Shown here: positions 1 to 7,823 of the stretch, piece after piece
Numbering within the stretch: position 1 is the stretch's first letter
Layout of the letters: every line of letters begins with the position of its first letter
Source of the DNA: Prochlorococcus sp. scB245a_519A13
Lineage (GTDB): Bacteria; Cyanobacteriota; Cyanobacteriia; PCC-6307; Cyanobiaceae
Direction of reading: 5' to 3'
Assembly (NCBI GenBank): GCA_000634415.1
Contig: JFNH01000118.1
Coordinates: 1-64,000, forward strand
Length of the DNA: 64,000 nucleotides
The notes under the pieces: generated by a model
What the model was told of the DNA's origin: nothing
The model's database searches: none
The model's input: the letters and a program-made list of their open reading frames with translations, nothing else
Position numbers and translations under genes: made by a program

Positions 1-251
1 ATATTAACTTTGAATGATGCTGTTGTTGTTGGAGAGAAACCTCCATCATAACTATCAACTAACCCTTCACCTCCTGCGAGTAAAGGACTCTTAGTTGATT
101 TATCATTATCAAAAGAGTTCGCAAAATCAATACTCTCTACGTCAGAGTAATTTGAAATATCATTGAGGTTAACCTCAGTAGCATTTGCAACTATAGGTGA
201 AAATAATCCTAAAGCAGCTGGAGCTACCAACAAACGTTGGAAAAGCTTCAT
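1..251 (-). CDS. outer-membrane porin, N-terminal part (cut by window edge)
   Basis: Only the first 83 codons are present. The start MKLFQRLLVAPAALGL begins a signal peptide that ends near ANA/TEVN, and the mature protein then runs through NDISNYSDVES. This is the usual beginning of the abundant Prochlorococcus porins. An AGGA-like ribosome site lies just upstream (GTGTGAGGACAC). The signal peptide is nearly the same as that of the porin encoded at 409-1545, so the two are tandem paralogues on the same strand, separated by a terminator. The barrel lies outside the window, so the class is inferred from the N-terminus and the neighbour. Confidence 0.8.
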   Translation of the reverse strand, partial: MKLFQRLLVAPAALGLFSPIVANATEVNLNDISNYSDVESIDFANSFDNDKSTKSPLLAGGEGLVDSYDGGFSPTTTASFKVN

Positions 252-350
252 TAAAGTGTCCTCACACAATTAAAGTAATTTTAAAATAGTTTAAAAAACT
301 ATCATTAACAAGTCACAGTAGACAAAAAAAAAGTTGTCTAAACAAAAAAA

Positions 351-371
351 AGACCTGCATTTAGCAGGTCT
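351..371 (-). terminator. intrinsic terminator of the second porin gene
   Basis: An 8-bp perfect stem (AGACCTGC / GCAGGTCT) with a 5-base loop is followed, on the minus strand, by a run of Ts. It lies about 40 bases beyond the stop of the porin at 409-1545 and before the next porin gene. Confidence 0.85.
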
Positions 372-408
372 TTTTAATGTGTGTAAGATTTCTAAATTAA
401 ATACGAAC

Positions 409-1545
409 TTAGAAGCTGAATGATGTCTTAACCATAACACCAGTTTGATCTGGAGTTCCAACTGTTGCTTGCTCCTTGACGTAAATAAGTGGAGTAATTG
501 TCATTCCATCATTTACAGGGTAAGAGTAATAAGCTTCATACATTAGCTCTTCTGTTTGGTTCTCGAGTTGACCACCAGATGTACCTAAAGCAGCACCTAG
601 TTCTCCTGGACCTACTTCTCCATTAACTCCAATGAAGTAGTTAATTGATTCGTCAGCAGTCACGGCATTAGCTCCGATATCACCGATTTCATAACCACCA
701 CTGATATTTAAACCGTTATCGAATGAATAGTAACCGTTTAATGCTGTGAATGTATTTTCGGTTGTAGCACTAGTTTCAATTGATCCATAAGTTAGAGAAA
801 GACCATATTGATCAGCTGTGTACGCTACGTTAGCACCGACTGCATCCATAGATTCTTTGGTCATGATGCCTGTTTCAGGACCTGCATAACCAATAGCAGC
901 AGTTATACCATTACCAAAGTCATAGCTTGCTCCAGCCATAGCTCCACCGTTAGTGATTCCAGCATTTACGTTGCCGCAATCATCCAATGTGTTAGATGGT
1001 CCACCATAAGCACAAGCTGTAGTGAATAGAGCGCTTCCGTCTGTGTTGTCACCAACGATTGCAGTCAAGCTATCGCCAACTGGGAAAGTGTAAGCAACAC
1101 CATCAACAGTTAAAGCATCAGCTGTATTGTTTAGGTCAAACTCAGCAAGTGGACTTGTTGAAGCACCAGCTGCGGTAGGACCGTTACCAGCGTCAAGAGA
1201 GATATCAAGTGAATCTTCACCAGTAAAACTTGTGTTTAGGTCGATCTGGAAACTGTATACAGCTTGTACATCCTCGTCTCCATCTGTTACGCCAGTTGAA
1301 ATACCTTTACCATCAAGGTAACCAATCGCAAAGTCAGTAGAGAATGATGCTGTTGTTGTTTCTGAGAAAGAACCAGCTTCAAAATTGTTAAGTCTTGCTT
1401 CTAAACCATCTACACGGCTGTTGGTAACAGCAAGTTCTTCAGCAGGGTTGAAGTCATTAATAGTAACTTCGTTTGCAGTAGCAGACAAAGGCGCAAGTAA
1501 GCCTAAAGTCGCAGGTGCTACTAGCAAGCTTTTGAAAAGCTTCAT
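409..1545 (-). CDS. outer-membrane porin (378 aa)
   Basis: A beta-barrel channel of the outer membrane. The start used here is the ATG at 1545, because the signal peptide MKLFKSLLVAPATLGLLAPL directly follows an AGGA ribosome site; longer readings add an unlikely 21-residue leader. After cleavage near TAN/EV there is a short coiled-coil stretch (VTNSRVDGLEARLNNFE), then alternating strands and Gly/Thr/Asp-rich loops, and a C-terminal strand ending in FSF, typical of barrels recognised by Bam. Cyanobacterial porins usually carry an N-terminal SLH domain; none is evident here and the protein is short for that family. Transport substrate cannot be told from sequence. Confidence 0.85.
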   Translation of the reverse strand: MKLFKSLLVAPATLGLLAPLSATANEVTINDFNPAEELAVTNSRVDGLEARLNNFEAGSFSETTTASFSTDFAIGYLDGKGISTGVTDGDEDVQAVYSFQIDLNTSFTGEDSLDISLDAGNGPTAAGASTSPLAEFDLNNTADALTVDGVAYTFPVGDSLTAIVGDNTDGSALFTTACAYGGPSNTLDDCGNVNAGITNGGAMAGASYDFGNGITAAIGYAGPETGIMTKESMDAVGANVAYTADQYGLSLTYGSIETSATTENTFTALNGYYSFDNGLNISGGYEIGDIGANAVTADESINYFIGVNGEVGPGELGAALGTSGGQLENQTEELMYEAYYSYPVNDGMTITPLIYVKEQATVGTPDQTGVMVKTSFSF

Positions 1546-1722
1546 AAATTTCCTCACACGAAATTTAAAGGACACTTTAAGATAGTGTATTTTGAGATAC
1601 AAAATCAAGTATTAGTGGATACATTTTGACTTATTTATGCCACTTTCTAAAGTTATACAGTCAGTTTATTTGTTATAAGTTTATTTATTTTTAATATTTA
1701 TCTAAATTTATAAGTTTCAAAT

Positions 1723-1887
1723 TTATAGTTTTTTGGAAATTTTGAAAGAAACTTTATCTGTTTTATATTTTTTCTTCTTTTTAGTGTCCACTGAATCTAC
1801 GTACCATCCGGAAGCTAACCTTGTGTCAATTTCCTCGTAACTTTCTTTTTGATTTAATTTACTTAGGGATTTTTTCTTATAATCCAT
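1723..1887 (-). CDS. small lysine-rich hypothetical protein (54 aa)
   Basis: The reading frame starts MDYKKKSLSKLNQKES and ends VSFKISKKL. It is very basic, has no membrane segment, and has a central motif TRLASGWYVDS. Amino-acid usage looks like a real soluble protein. No function is recognised. It stands alone between the porin gene and the + strand gene at 2115. Confidence 0.5.
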   Translation of the reverse strand: MDYKKKSLSKLNQKESYEEIDTRLASGWYVDSVDTKKKKKYKTDKVSFKISKKL

Positions 1888-2114
1888 AAATTTTCAACAT
1901 TTTTACTTTAATAAAAAAAATATAGCATCTAAAAATAATTTGAGCATCAAATTAATTAGGTTAAAAATTTAATAGGCTTTTGAAAATTATTTTCTTTTGA
2001 AGTTTTACTTTCATGAAATCTTTAGAAAAAAGAAAAAAAACTTTTATTTCCCTCAACGGAAAAAATAATTAGTTATATTTTTTTTAAATTTATACCTGAG
2101 GAGCACAAGGTCAA

Positions 2115-2219
2115 ATGACTCACCTTAATCTTATAGTAAATTCCTTACCTAGAGATTTACTAGAATTTGTTTTTTTTCTTGCAGTAGGTTTTACAGCAGG
2201 GTCAGTTGGAATCATTTAA
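2115..2219 (+). CDS. 34-residue single-helix membrane protein
   Basis: A strong ribosome site (GAGGAGC) lies 12-15 bases before the ATG. The protein starts MTHLNLIVNSLPRDLLEF, then has one hydrophobic helix (VFFLAVGFTAGSVGII) running to the last residue. Size and topology resemble the tiny subunits of photosystems, cytochrome b6f or NDH-1, but it does not match PetL, PetN, PetM, PsaM or the Psb peptides I can recall. Function is not assigned. Confidence 0.6.
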   Translation: MTHLNLIVNSLPRDLLEFVFFLAVGFTAGSVGII

Positions 2220-2336
2220 GTTAACTCAATTTCATCTCTAACTTTTTCGTCAAATTTAAACAAAGAATTACATAGTTTGTTAACTAAAATTGTAAGAAAT
2301 AATTAATCAATAGTCTAAATTTTACTTCTACTTAAT

Positions 2337-2849
2337 TTAAAGCGAAATTATTGACTTGACAGGAAAATCAACTTTTAATCTACCTTTCAATTTACTTAAT
2401 TCAATAACGGTTATTAAACCTAGAACTTCCTTCCTTTGATCTTGAAGCAACCTTGAAACGCAATTAACTGTCCCTCCTGTCGCTAACAAGTCATCTACGA
2501 TTACAAAAGAATTGAATTTTTTAAGGGCCTTGCTTTGTATTGAAAGAGAATTTTTTCCATACTCCAAATCATATTCTCTTGTTAATAGATGTCCTGGAAG
2601 CTTGCCAGGTTTTCGTGCAACTATCATTGGTTTAGATAATTCTAGAGCAACTGCAGAACCAAAAATAAATCCCCTAGCATCTATAGAAATTATTGCTTCA
2701 GCATTTTTTAAAAACTCATTTGAAGACATTTTTAAAATAATGTCCTTAAAAATATCTGGATATTGAAGAATTTCTAGAACGTCTTTAAAATCAATACCTT
2801 TTTTTGGAAAATCCTTATATGTGAGAATCAAATCTTCTAATTTTTTCAT
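2337..2849 (-). CDS. apt: adenine phosphoribosyltransferase
   Basis: Salvages adenine with PRPP to give AMP and pyrophosphate in the cytosol. The PRPP-binding signature is present (VIVDDLLATGGTV), as are the family's N-terminal DFPKKGIDFKD and ARGFIFG segments. The start is placed at the ATG at 2849 (MKKLEDLILTYKDFP), giving 170 residues, the normal length; an upstream in-frame ATG would only add seven odd residues. It is the last core-type gene before the tRNA-Pro island. Confidence 0.93.
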   Translation of the reverse strand: MKKLEDLILTYKDFPKKGIDFKDVLEILQYPDIFKDIILKMSSNEFLKNAEAIISIDARGFIFGSAVALELSKPMIVARKPGKLPGHLLTREYDLEYGKNSLSIQSKALKKFNSFVIVDDLLATGGTVNCVSRLLQDQRKEVLGLITVIELSKLKGRLKVDFPVKSIISL

Positions 2850-3132
2850 ACTTTTAATTCTCCAAAACAATTCAGATGGATATCCTTGTGGGATTCAATC
2901 TATATCATAGATATGTAGTAATTTAAAAAAATTTCAAAACCAACTTATTAGTAATGTAATTTCTAGGTTTGGATAAACTAATTCATATAATTAATCTTTT
3001 TTTTGAAAAAATATTAACTAATGTCATTTCTGACCTAAAACTTTTAGCGAGATTAGAAAAACTATAAAATATCGCTTTAAAGTTTCAATCAAGTTCAGGG
3101 ATGATTTCAGTCGCTACAAAGACTAATTTCGA

Positions 3133-3265
3133 TCGACAAAACACACATTTTTCTAGTGACAAAAAAGCGGCAAAAATCATTATTTAGCTTCAAAAGTGAT
3201 TTTTTATAAAAAATTTAGGAATTTGGTCTTTTATAGATGACTGTTATGAACTAAGATCTTATGAG
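3133..3265 (+). repeat. duplicated upstream region of tRNA-Pro, copy 1
   Basis: This stretch is a near copy of 5712-5845, the DNA directly before the intact tRNA-Pro (constant offset 2580 from about 3187 on; only a few substitutions). Both contain CAAAAGTGATTTTTTATAAA and CTGTTATGAACTAAGATC. It probably carries the tRNA promoter, so the partial tRNA that follows may still be transcribed. Confidence 0.85.
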
Positions 3266-3307
3266 CGGGGCGTGGCGCAGCTTGGTAGTGCGGGTGCTTT
3301 GGGAGCA
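3266..3307 (+). pseudogene. 5' half of tRNA-Pro(UGG), truncated
   Basis: Matches the first 42 bases of the intact tRNA at 5846 (acceptor 5' strand, D arm, anticodon stem and loop) with one change (C to T at 3289). Identity stops inside the 3' strand of the anticodon stem, after GGGAGCA, where the sequence changes to unrelated AT-rich DNA. The T arm and acceptor 3' strand are missing, so it cannot be a working tRNA. It marks the left edge of module A. Confidence 0.9.
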
Positions 3308-3412
3308 TACCTTTTTACTAACGAGAACTATTGCAATAACTGACTTTCTTACTTTTATTACAGAATAAAAAGCGAGGGAAAGCGACAAAACTTTATTAAC
3401 GCGCGTGTCATT

Positions 3413-3423
3413 AAAGCACCCGC
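3413..3423 (-). repeat. inverted copy of the tRNA anticodon-arm core
   Basis: AAAGCACCCGC is the exact reverse complement of GCGGGTGCTTT at 3290-3300 in the truncated tRNA, 112 bases away. The two could pair in an RNA, or the second could be a scar of recombination. Confidence 0.5.
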
Positions 3424-3585
3424 TTTATTAAAGATTTTTTTAAGTTTTATTAATACCTTTAAATTTCAAAAAGATTGATCTTGCCTTAGTAAAAGGCTCA
3501 GTTTTTCTTAAAATGTACACTTTTTCAAGGAATAACTAGACTTTTTTGAATAAAGAAACAATAATTAAAAAAAATTTTTATTTAA

Positions 3586-4698
3586 GTGAGATTTATTAAA
3601 GCATTAAGCCTAATCCCAATAGCTTTTGGTTCAGTTCTTTCTGTTTCTGCTAACGAATACAAGTTTGAGGAATTCAAATTTGATCAAGTAGAAAATAAGC
3701 AATATATGTATAAGCCAAAAGATAAATTGGATAAATACATAATTAAGGGGGCAACTTATTCAACTAAGTTTCTTCCATTAATGAATGATGGTGCAGAGGG
3801 TAGTGAATATACAAACCTTATGGCTAATGATTTTAAAAAATTATTAGTCGATGCTGGATTTGATTTAGCAAATGCAAATGCAAATGATTTGATACAAAAA
3901 ATCCCGTTTTTTGCTCAGACTTCTATAAACATATCGGGAGGAACAGACTCAGATACAATCTTCTCAATAAATAGTTTGATGAAGCTTGGGGAACTTGCAA
4001 AAGATGAAGAGGGAGATATCAAAACTCTTGCATTTTCTCAAGCTAGATTTGCTAATGCAACAAATTCAGACGGTTCAACAACAAACTTAGGTTTAGGAAT
4101 TAGACATCGTCCAAATGACATTTCAATGATAGGTGCCAATGCTTTTTGGGATTATAGAATGACAGATTATAGTGACGCCCATAGCAGGCTTGGATTAGGT
4201 GGAGAATATTTCTGGAAAGATTTTGAGTTTAGAAATAACTGGTACATGGCAATTACTGATGAAAAAGATATATCAATAAAGGGAGTTTCATATAAAGAAA
4301 GAGTTGTAGATGGATGGGATGTTGAATTGGGATACAGACTGCCTAATAATCCAGAGATAGCTTTTTTTGTAAGAGGTTTCAATTGGGACTATAAAAATAC
4401 TCAAGACAATTCAGGTTTAGAAGGGTCTGTTAGCTGGCAAGCCACCCCTCATGTAGGCCTAGAAGCATATGTCTCTAATGAGATTTCAGCCGCATCTACA
4501 ACCTTAAACACTTCTCTACCAGGAACAGATGAAACATTCTTTGGTTTAAGGATGAACATAACAGGAAATCCTGTGAAGTTTGAGGCAGCAAATTATAAGA
4601 AAAATATGATCACTCAAATGACACAACCGGTTAAACGTAAATATGATGTTCTATTAGAACGAAGTTCTGGAATTATTTTTCAGGTAAGAGGAGGATAA
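3586..4698 (+). CDS. inverse-autotransporter (intimin/invasin-type) beta-barrel protein
   Basis: GTG start; signal peptide of about 22 residues ending SVSA/NEY. Residues about 145-345 match the inverse-autotransporter barrel known from intimin and invasin: LGLGIRHRP, MIGANAFWDY, RLGLGGEYFWKDF, the YKERVVDGWDVELGYRLP segment, FFVRGFNWDY and the closing KRKYDVLLERS. In known members this barrel sits in the outer membrane and exports a C-terminal adhesin. Here only about 15 residues follow the last strand, so there is no passenger domain. About 100 residues before the barrel could act in the periplasm. The gene at 4742 encodes a second secreted protein 43 bases downstream, perhaps its partner. 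The barrel assignment is firm, the role is inferred. Confidence 0.85.
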   Translation: MRFIKALSLIPIAFGSVLSVSANEYKFEEFKFDQVENKQYMYKPKDKLDKYIIKGATYSTKFLPLMNDGAEGSEYTNLMANDFKKLLVDAGFDLANANANDLIQKIPFFAQTSINISGGTDSDTIFSINSLMKLGELAKDEEGDIKTLAFSQARFANATNSDGSTTNLGLGIRHRPNDISMIGANAFWDYRMTDYSDAHSRLGLGGEYFWKDFEFRNNWYMAITDEKDISIKGVSYKERVVDGWDVELGYRLPNNPEIAFFVRGFNWDYKNTQDNSGLEGSVSWQATPHVGLEAYVSNEISAASTTLNTSLPGTDETFFGLRMNITGNPVKFEAANYKKNMITQMTQPVKRKYDVLLERSSGIIFQVRGG

Positions 4699-4741
4699 AA
4701 TCGACTTAATTATTCAATCAAAAAAACTCTAATTTAAATCA

Positions 4742-5572
4742 ATGAATTCTAAAAATCTTTTCAATTTTCTTTTAACCACTGCAGTCAGCAGTACAGCGAT
4801 ATCTTTGGGTTCACTTTTATATACACCCGAGAAAGCGAATGCGGCTTGGGGAGGTATTCCAACTTGTCCCTCAAGCCCTAATGCAAATCCAATGAGTTCC
4901 GATTGTCTCCTTACACCTGAAGTAATGGAAATTACATTTTATGAATTGGGATTCTGCAAATCATCCGATCCCTTAGCAGGAGCAAATTTTGATAGAACTA
5001 ATTGTGAGAAAGTATGGGAATCGAGCACTGGACAAACCGCTGATCTAGCTGCTTTTTCTTATAAAGGTTTAGCTGGTTCTGGGACTTATAAGATTTCTGC
5101 AGGTACTTATCAATATGCTTACGTAGTTATTAGTAATGTAATGGGATTAAAAGGAAAGTCAGATTTTAACGGTCTAACTTATTTTACAACTGCTGATGGT
5201 AATGGAACAAACACTGCAGGAGATCCAGACATGAGTAGCTATGCAAAATATGATCTTGACATTGCACAGCTTAGTAACGGTTCTGGCTGTTGGGATTCTC
5301 CTGCTACTACTACTACAGGTTATGGAACTACGAAAGCATATTTGGCGAATAGTAGTCTAATTACTGCTGGCAATATGGCTGAATGTGATGCAGCAACAAG
5401 ATTTATTGGGAGCATTCAGTTAGAAACTCCAGTAACCATTAAATCAACCACCAAAACATATGGATTGACTTGGAATATTGAAGACAAAGGTTTATGGGTT
5501 GTAAAAGGTAGTGGAATTCATCCATCATCATTCGGTAGCGGTCCATTTTTACCAGTATTTTCATTTGAGTAA
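4742..5572 (+). CDS. secreted cysteine-containing protein of unknown function (276 aa)
   Basis: Starts MNSKNLFNFLLTT, with a hydrophobic signal segment and a likely cleavage after KANA/AWG (residue about 34). The mature part has about eight cysteines (TCPSS, DCLLTP, FCKSS, NCEKVW, GCWDS, ECDA) and many Ser/Thr/Gly residues, which fits an extracellular fold held by disulfides. It follows the inverse-autotransporter gene in the same direction with a 43-base gap, so the two are likely co-transcribed within the tRNA-bounded module. No enzyme motif is seen. It could be a surface-displayed ligand or adhesin. Confidence 0.75.
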   Translation: MNSKNLFNFLLTTAVSSTAISLGSLLYTPEKANAAWGGIPTCPSSPNANPMSSDCLLTPEVMEITFYELGFCKSSDPLAGANFDRTNCEKVWESSTGQTADLAAFSYKGLAGSGTYKISAGTYQYAYVVISNVMGLKGKSDFNGLTYFTTADGNGTNTAGDPDMSSYAKYDLDIAQLSNGSGCWDSPATTTTGYGTTKAYLANSSLITAGNMAECDAATRFIGSIQLETPVTIKSTTKTYGLTWNIEDKGLWVVKGSGIHPSSFGSGPFLPVFSFE

Positions 5573-5711
5573 ATTTAGTTTGAGCTTAAAAATGATTGAA
5601 TAATATCCTCAACTTGAAAATTTTTAGTAAAAAAAAAGAAATTTGAAAAATTAATTTTAGTTTTAACAAAAATCATCTCTAATTTTTGTCGCTAAAAAAG
5701 AATAAATTCAA

Positions 5712-5845
5712 GCGACAAAACACTAACTTCGAGAGTGACAAAATAGTGACGAAAAATCATTTTCTAGCCTCAAAAGTGATTTTTTATAAAATATTTAGCA
5801 ATTTGGTCTTTTATAGATGTCTGTTATGAACTAAGATCTTATGAG
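5712..5845 (+). repeat. upstream region of intact tRNA-Pro, copy 2
   Basis: Sister copy of 3133-3265. It ends directly at the first base of the intact tRNA gene and shares nearly all bases from CAAAAGTGATTTTT through CTTATGAG. Confidence 0.85.
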
Positions 5846-5919
5846 CGGGGCGTGGCGCAGCTTGGTAGCGCGGGTGCTTTGGGAGCACTAGGTCGCAGGT
5901 TCGAATCCTGTCGCCCCGA
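5846..5919 (+). tRNA. tRNA-Pro (anticodon UGG)
   Basis: Complete 74-base cloverleaf. The acceptor stem pairs CGGGGCG with CGCCCCG, with discriminator A. The D arm is GCGCAGCTTGGTAGCGC, the anticodon stem GGTGC/GCACT encloses TTTGGGA (anticodon TGG), and the T arm is CGCAGGTTCGAATCCTG. CCA is not encoded. This is the functional copy; partial copies lie at 3266, 7910 and 12789, so the gene has served as a repeated insertion point. Confidence 0.97.
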
Positions 5920-5971
5920 TCAGTTATAGCAGTAAGTCTCAGCTAATACCTAATTCACGCAAAATATTACT

Positions 5972-5991
5972 TCACGCAAAACTCACGCAAA
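5972..5991 (+). repeat. 20-bp direct repeat, left copy (module B)
   Basis: TCACGCAAAACTCACGCAAA is identical to 7804-7823. Each copy lies just inside a tRNA-Pro 3' end, so together they bracket the small genes of module B. The unit itself is a doubled TCACGCAAAA; another loose copy precedes it near 5955. Confidence 0.8.
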
Positions 5992-6065
5992 AGTTATTTT
6001 CTCCAGAATAATTGGCATAACTTTAAAATCTAGTATTTGGTTTTGACCGACTTAGCGTAACTTTC

Positions 6066-6087
6066 AAGGGGTTTTCTGTCGCCCCTT
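6066..6087 (+). terminator. intrinsic terminator after tRNA-Pro
   Basis: AAGGGG and CCCCTT pair across a 10-base loop and are followed by Ts on the + strand. It could end the tRNA-Pro transcript about 150 bases after the tRNA. It also lies directly after the stop of the minus-strand gene at 6090. Confidence 0.55.
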
Positions 6088-6089
6088 TT

Positions 6090-6374
6090 TTAGTCTAATC
6101 CTTGAATATGTTTGTTATGGAAAGTATCCCAAAAACCTTCCTTATTAGTTATTAGTTTATCTGGATCAACGTATGGGATCTTATCTCTGCAATTATCAAT
6201 TAAACCAAATTCACTCCCGTATCTTTCACCACGTCCAATCCATTTTTTTTCTGCTGTTTTATAAGAATATCTGCCGTCAAGATATCTATGGCAGATATCA
6301 TCTTTTGTAGGGAAAAACCACCAAATTCCAATAAGTCCTAAAATTGCTCCAGTAACAGTTACAATCCCTTTCAT
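6090..6374 (-). CDS. hypothetical protein with N-terminal membrane anchor (94 aa)
   Basis: Starts MKGIVTVTGAILGLIGIWWF, one hydrophobic helix that is an anchor or uncleaved signal, followed by a polar domain with two cysteines (DDICHRYLDGRYSY, IDNCRDKIPY). The start at 6374 avoids a long overlap with the gene upstream, whose stop is 4 bases away. It is the last of four closely packed minus-strand genes in module B. Family not recognised. Confidence 0.65.
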   Translation of the reverse strand: MKGIVTVTGAILGLIGIWWFFPTKDDICHRYLDGRYSYKTAEKKWIGRGERYGSEFGLIDNCRDKIPYVDPDKLITNKEGFWDTFHNKHIQGLD

Positions 6375-6378
6375 TTCT

Positions 6379-6621
6379 TTAAAAAGGATATTTATAATCT
6401 GGAATAAAATTTTTGCAGTAAAAAACAATTCGTGCAGACTCGTCGGTATAAAACTGAATTCCCTCATAGTTATTTTTTGTTAAACCTAATCTTTTAAATG
6501 CTTCTTTAGGACTAATTTCAAAAAAAACTTTTGCACAAGTGTCTTTTACCTTAAAAAGGCTATTCGCGTTTACGGGAATAGCCATAGCTAACAAAAGCGG
6601 TGCAAGTAGTAAGCGTTTCAT
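6379..6621 (-). CDS. small secreted protein (80 aa)
   Basis: The signal peptide MKRLLLAPLLLAMAIPVNA is followed by a roughly 60-residue mature part with two cysteines (DTCAKVF, VFYCKNF), which suggests a periplasmic disulfide protein. Starts directly after the stop of the 48-residue gene at 6622 and is probably translated with it. Function unknown. Confidence 0.75.
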   Translation of the reverse strand: MKRLLLAPLLLAMAIPVNANSLFKVKDTCAKVFFEISPKEAFKRLGLTKNNYEGIQFYTDESARIVFYCKNFIPDYKYPF

Positions 6622-6768
6622 TTATCCCATCCATTCCCAAAATCTGAAATTAAAAAAATTTTTACTTGGTTTATTTTTTTTTCTATTTAATTTTGCCTGT
6701 TTTTGTTGTTTAGATTTTTCGGGATCTTTTTTGTAATTATCCACAAATTCTTTGAAATCATCCTTCAT
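6622..6768 (-). CDS. small basic hypothetical protein (48 aa)
   Basis: Its ATG overlaps the TGA of the upstream gene (ATGA at 6765-6768) and its stop abuts the next start, so it is tightly coupled in the module B operon. The sequence begins MKDDFKEFVDNYKKDPEK, is lysine/glutamine rich, and ends in an aromatic patch FNFRFWEWMG. No known family. Confidence 0.6.
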   Translation of the reverse strand: MKDDFKEFVDNYKKDPEKSKQQKQAKLNRKKNKPSKNFFNFRFWEWMG

Positions 6769-7361
6769 AATTTTTCTCTTTTAAAGTTGTAGTAATGCAT
6801 CGTGGTTCCGTTTGCAGCTAAATCTTGATTAACTACGTGAGAAATCATTTCCCAACCATCATCTCCTAATTTGTTTAAGATTTCGGGCAATGATGGGACT
6901 TCTTTAGAGGAGAAATTATCAGACCAGCCTCTAATTCTTTCTCCATCAATATCAAGTAAATTTATCTCTTGGGTTATACCCCTTCCTTTGTAATCTAATC
7001 TTAAATGTTTATAGTCCCATCGCTTAATACCTTTTTCCTTAAGCGTATTGAGGAAGGCAGCTTCCTCTGCTTTTTTCTTTTCTATTAAGGCTTCTCTTTC
7101 CGCCTGAGCTTGTGCTTCAAGTTCTTCTTTTGGTATTACTGGTTTTGGCTTTGCGGCTTCTTTTGCTTGTGCTAATTTTTCTGGATCTTTTAATTGCTCT
7201 ACTCTTTCCATAGATATTCTGCTAACTACTTTCCCATTTGAATTTTTTAATTCAAAATTATTCCCTCTTTGTCCAGATTTATTCTCATCAGCTATTTCTT
7301 TGCTTGAAATCTCTTTTCTAATTAATGCTGCTTCAACAGCAGCTTCAAAATTACTCAACAT
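6765..7361 (-). CDS. coiled-coil protein with DUF4177-like C-terminus (198 aa)
   Basis: Residues about 50-110 form a charged, alanine-rich coiled coil (EELEAQAQAEREALIEKKK). Residues about 113-198 (KRWDYKHLRLDY, LNKLGDDGWEMISHV, MHYYNFKRE) follow the DUF4177 pattern, in which a small beta sheet ends in a GWE motif and a final FKR strand. There is no signal peptide, so the protein is probably cytosolic. It heads the three genes downstream on the minus strand. Biochemical role unknown. Confidence 0.75.
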   Translation of the reverse strand: MLSNFEAAVEAALIRKEISSKEIADENKSGQRGNNFELKNSNGKVVSRISMERVEQLKDPEKLAQAKEAAKPKPVIPKEELEAQAQAEREALIEKKKAEEAAFLNTLKEKGIKRWDYKHLRLDYKGRGITQEINLLDIDGERIRGWSDNFSSKEVPSLPEILNKLGDDGWEMISHVVNQDLAANGTTMHYYNFKREKL

Positions 7362-7476
7362 TTTTATATTTAAATTTATTTATCTTTTAGCATTAAAAAA
7401 TTCAGAATATATGAATTATTAAATTCTTTATATTGAAATCTTTTAGAAGATGCAATAAATCAACTTTCAATCTCAT

Positions 7477-7509
7477 TTAATGTAGCGGTGCAAGAAGTAA
7501 GAGCTTCAT
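7477..7509 (-). pseudogene. truncated signal-peptide gene remnant
   Basis: The short frame MKLLLLAPLH then stop has the same start as the secreted-protein gene at 6379 (MKRLLLAPLL). Its ATG overlaps the TAA of the gene at 7509-7751 by one base, a coupling arrangement seen in intact gene pairs. It looks like the stump of a secreted-protein gene that has lost its body. Confidence 0.5.
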
Positions 7510-7751
7510 TAATATCTTAAATTACATTTCTTGGCATAAGTTTTAAGTTCTGATTTGAGACTATTTGAAGTTTCACCATATGCTTCAGGCCAGTTTGCAG
7601 CTTGTATTGCTAATGTCACCATAGTGCATCCATCCATACCTAATTTAAATTGTTGATCAGCATTATTTAATGCATCTTTAACCATACTATTTGCGTTTAC
7701 AGAAGAAGGTAAAGATAAAGCAGCTAAAAACAGAATTAAAAATTTTTTCAA
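7509..7751 (-). CDS. small secreted protein (80 aa)
   Basis: TTG start; signal peptide KKFLILFLAALSLPSSVNA with likely cleavage before NSM. The mature part is about 60 residues with two cysteines (DGCTMVTLA, AKKCNLRY). A promoter-like element lies 25-44 bases upstream. First gene of the minus-strand set in module B. No known family. Confidence 0.7.
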   Translation of the reverse strand: MKKFLILFLAALSLPSSVNANSMVKDALNNADQQFKLGMDGCTMVTLAIQAANWPEAYGETSNSLKSELKTYAKKCNLRY

Positions 7752-7775
7752 AACAAAAAGTAGCTAATTACCCTT

Positions 7776-7795
7776 TATTTTAGATCGATTGTCAA
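7776..7795 (-). promoter_or_regulatory. shared promoter-like motif, site 1
   Basis: On the minus strand this reads TTGACAATCGATCTAAAATA, ending 25 bases before the start of the secreted-protein gene at 7751. Nearly the same 20 bases stand before three other minus-strand island genes (sites at 15478, 17575 and 18629). TAAAAT fits a -10 box; the TTGACA is too close to be a normal -35, so it may bind a regulator. Confidence 0.5.
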
Positions 7796-7803
7796 ATTAA
7801 ATC

Positions 7804-7823
7804 TCACGCAAAACTCACGCAAA
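7804..7823 (+). repeat. 20-bp direct repeat, right copy (module B)
   Basis: Identical to 5972-5991. It lies between the module B genes and the tRNA-Pro 3' fragment at 7910. Confidence 0.8.

Noticed and set aside
808-1585. Three + strand frames opposite the porin gene
   Set aside because: They lie antisense to a clear porin gene, have cysteine/serine-rich chance composition and no ribosome sites.
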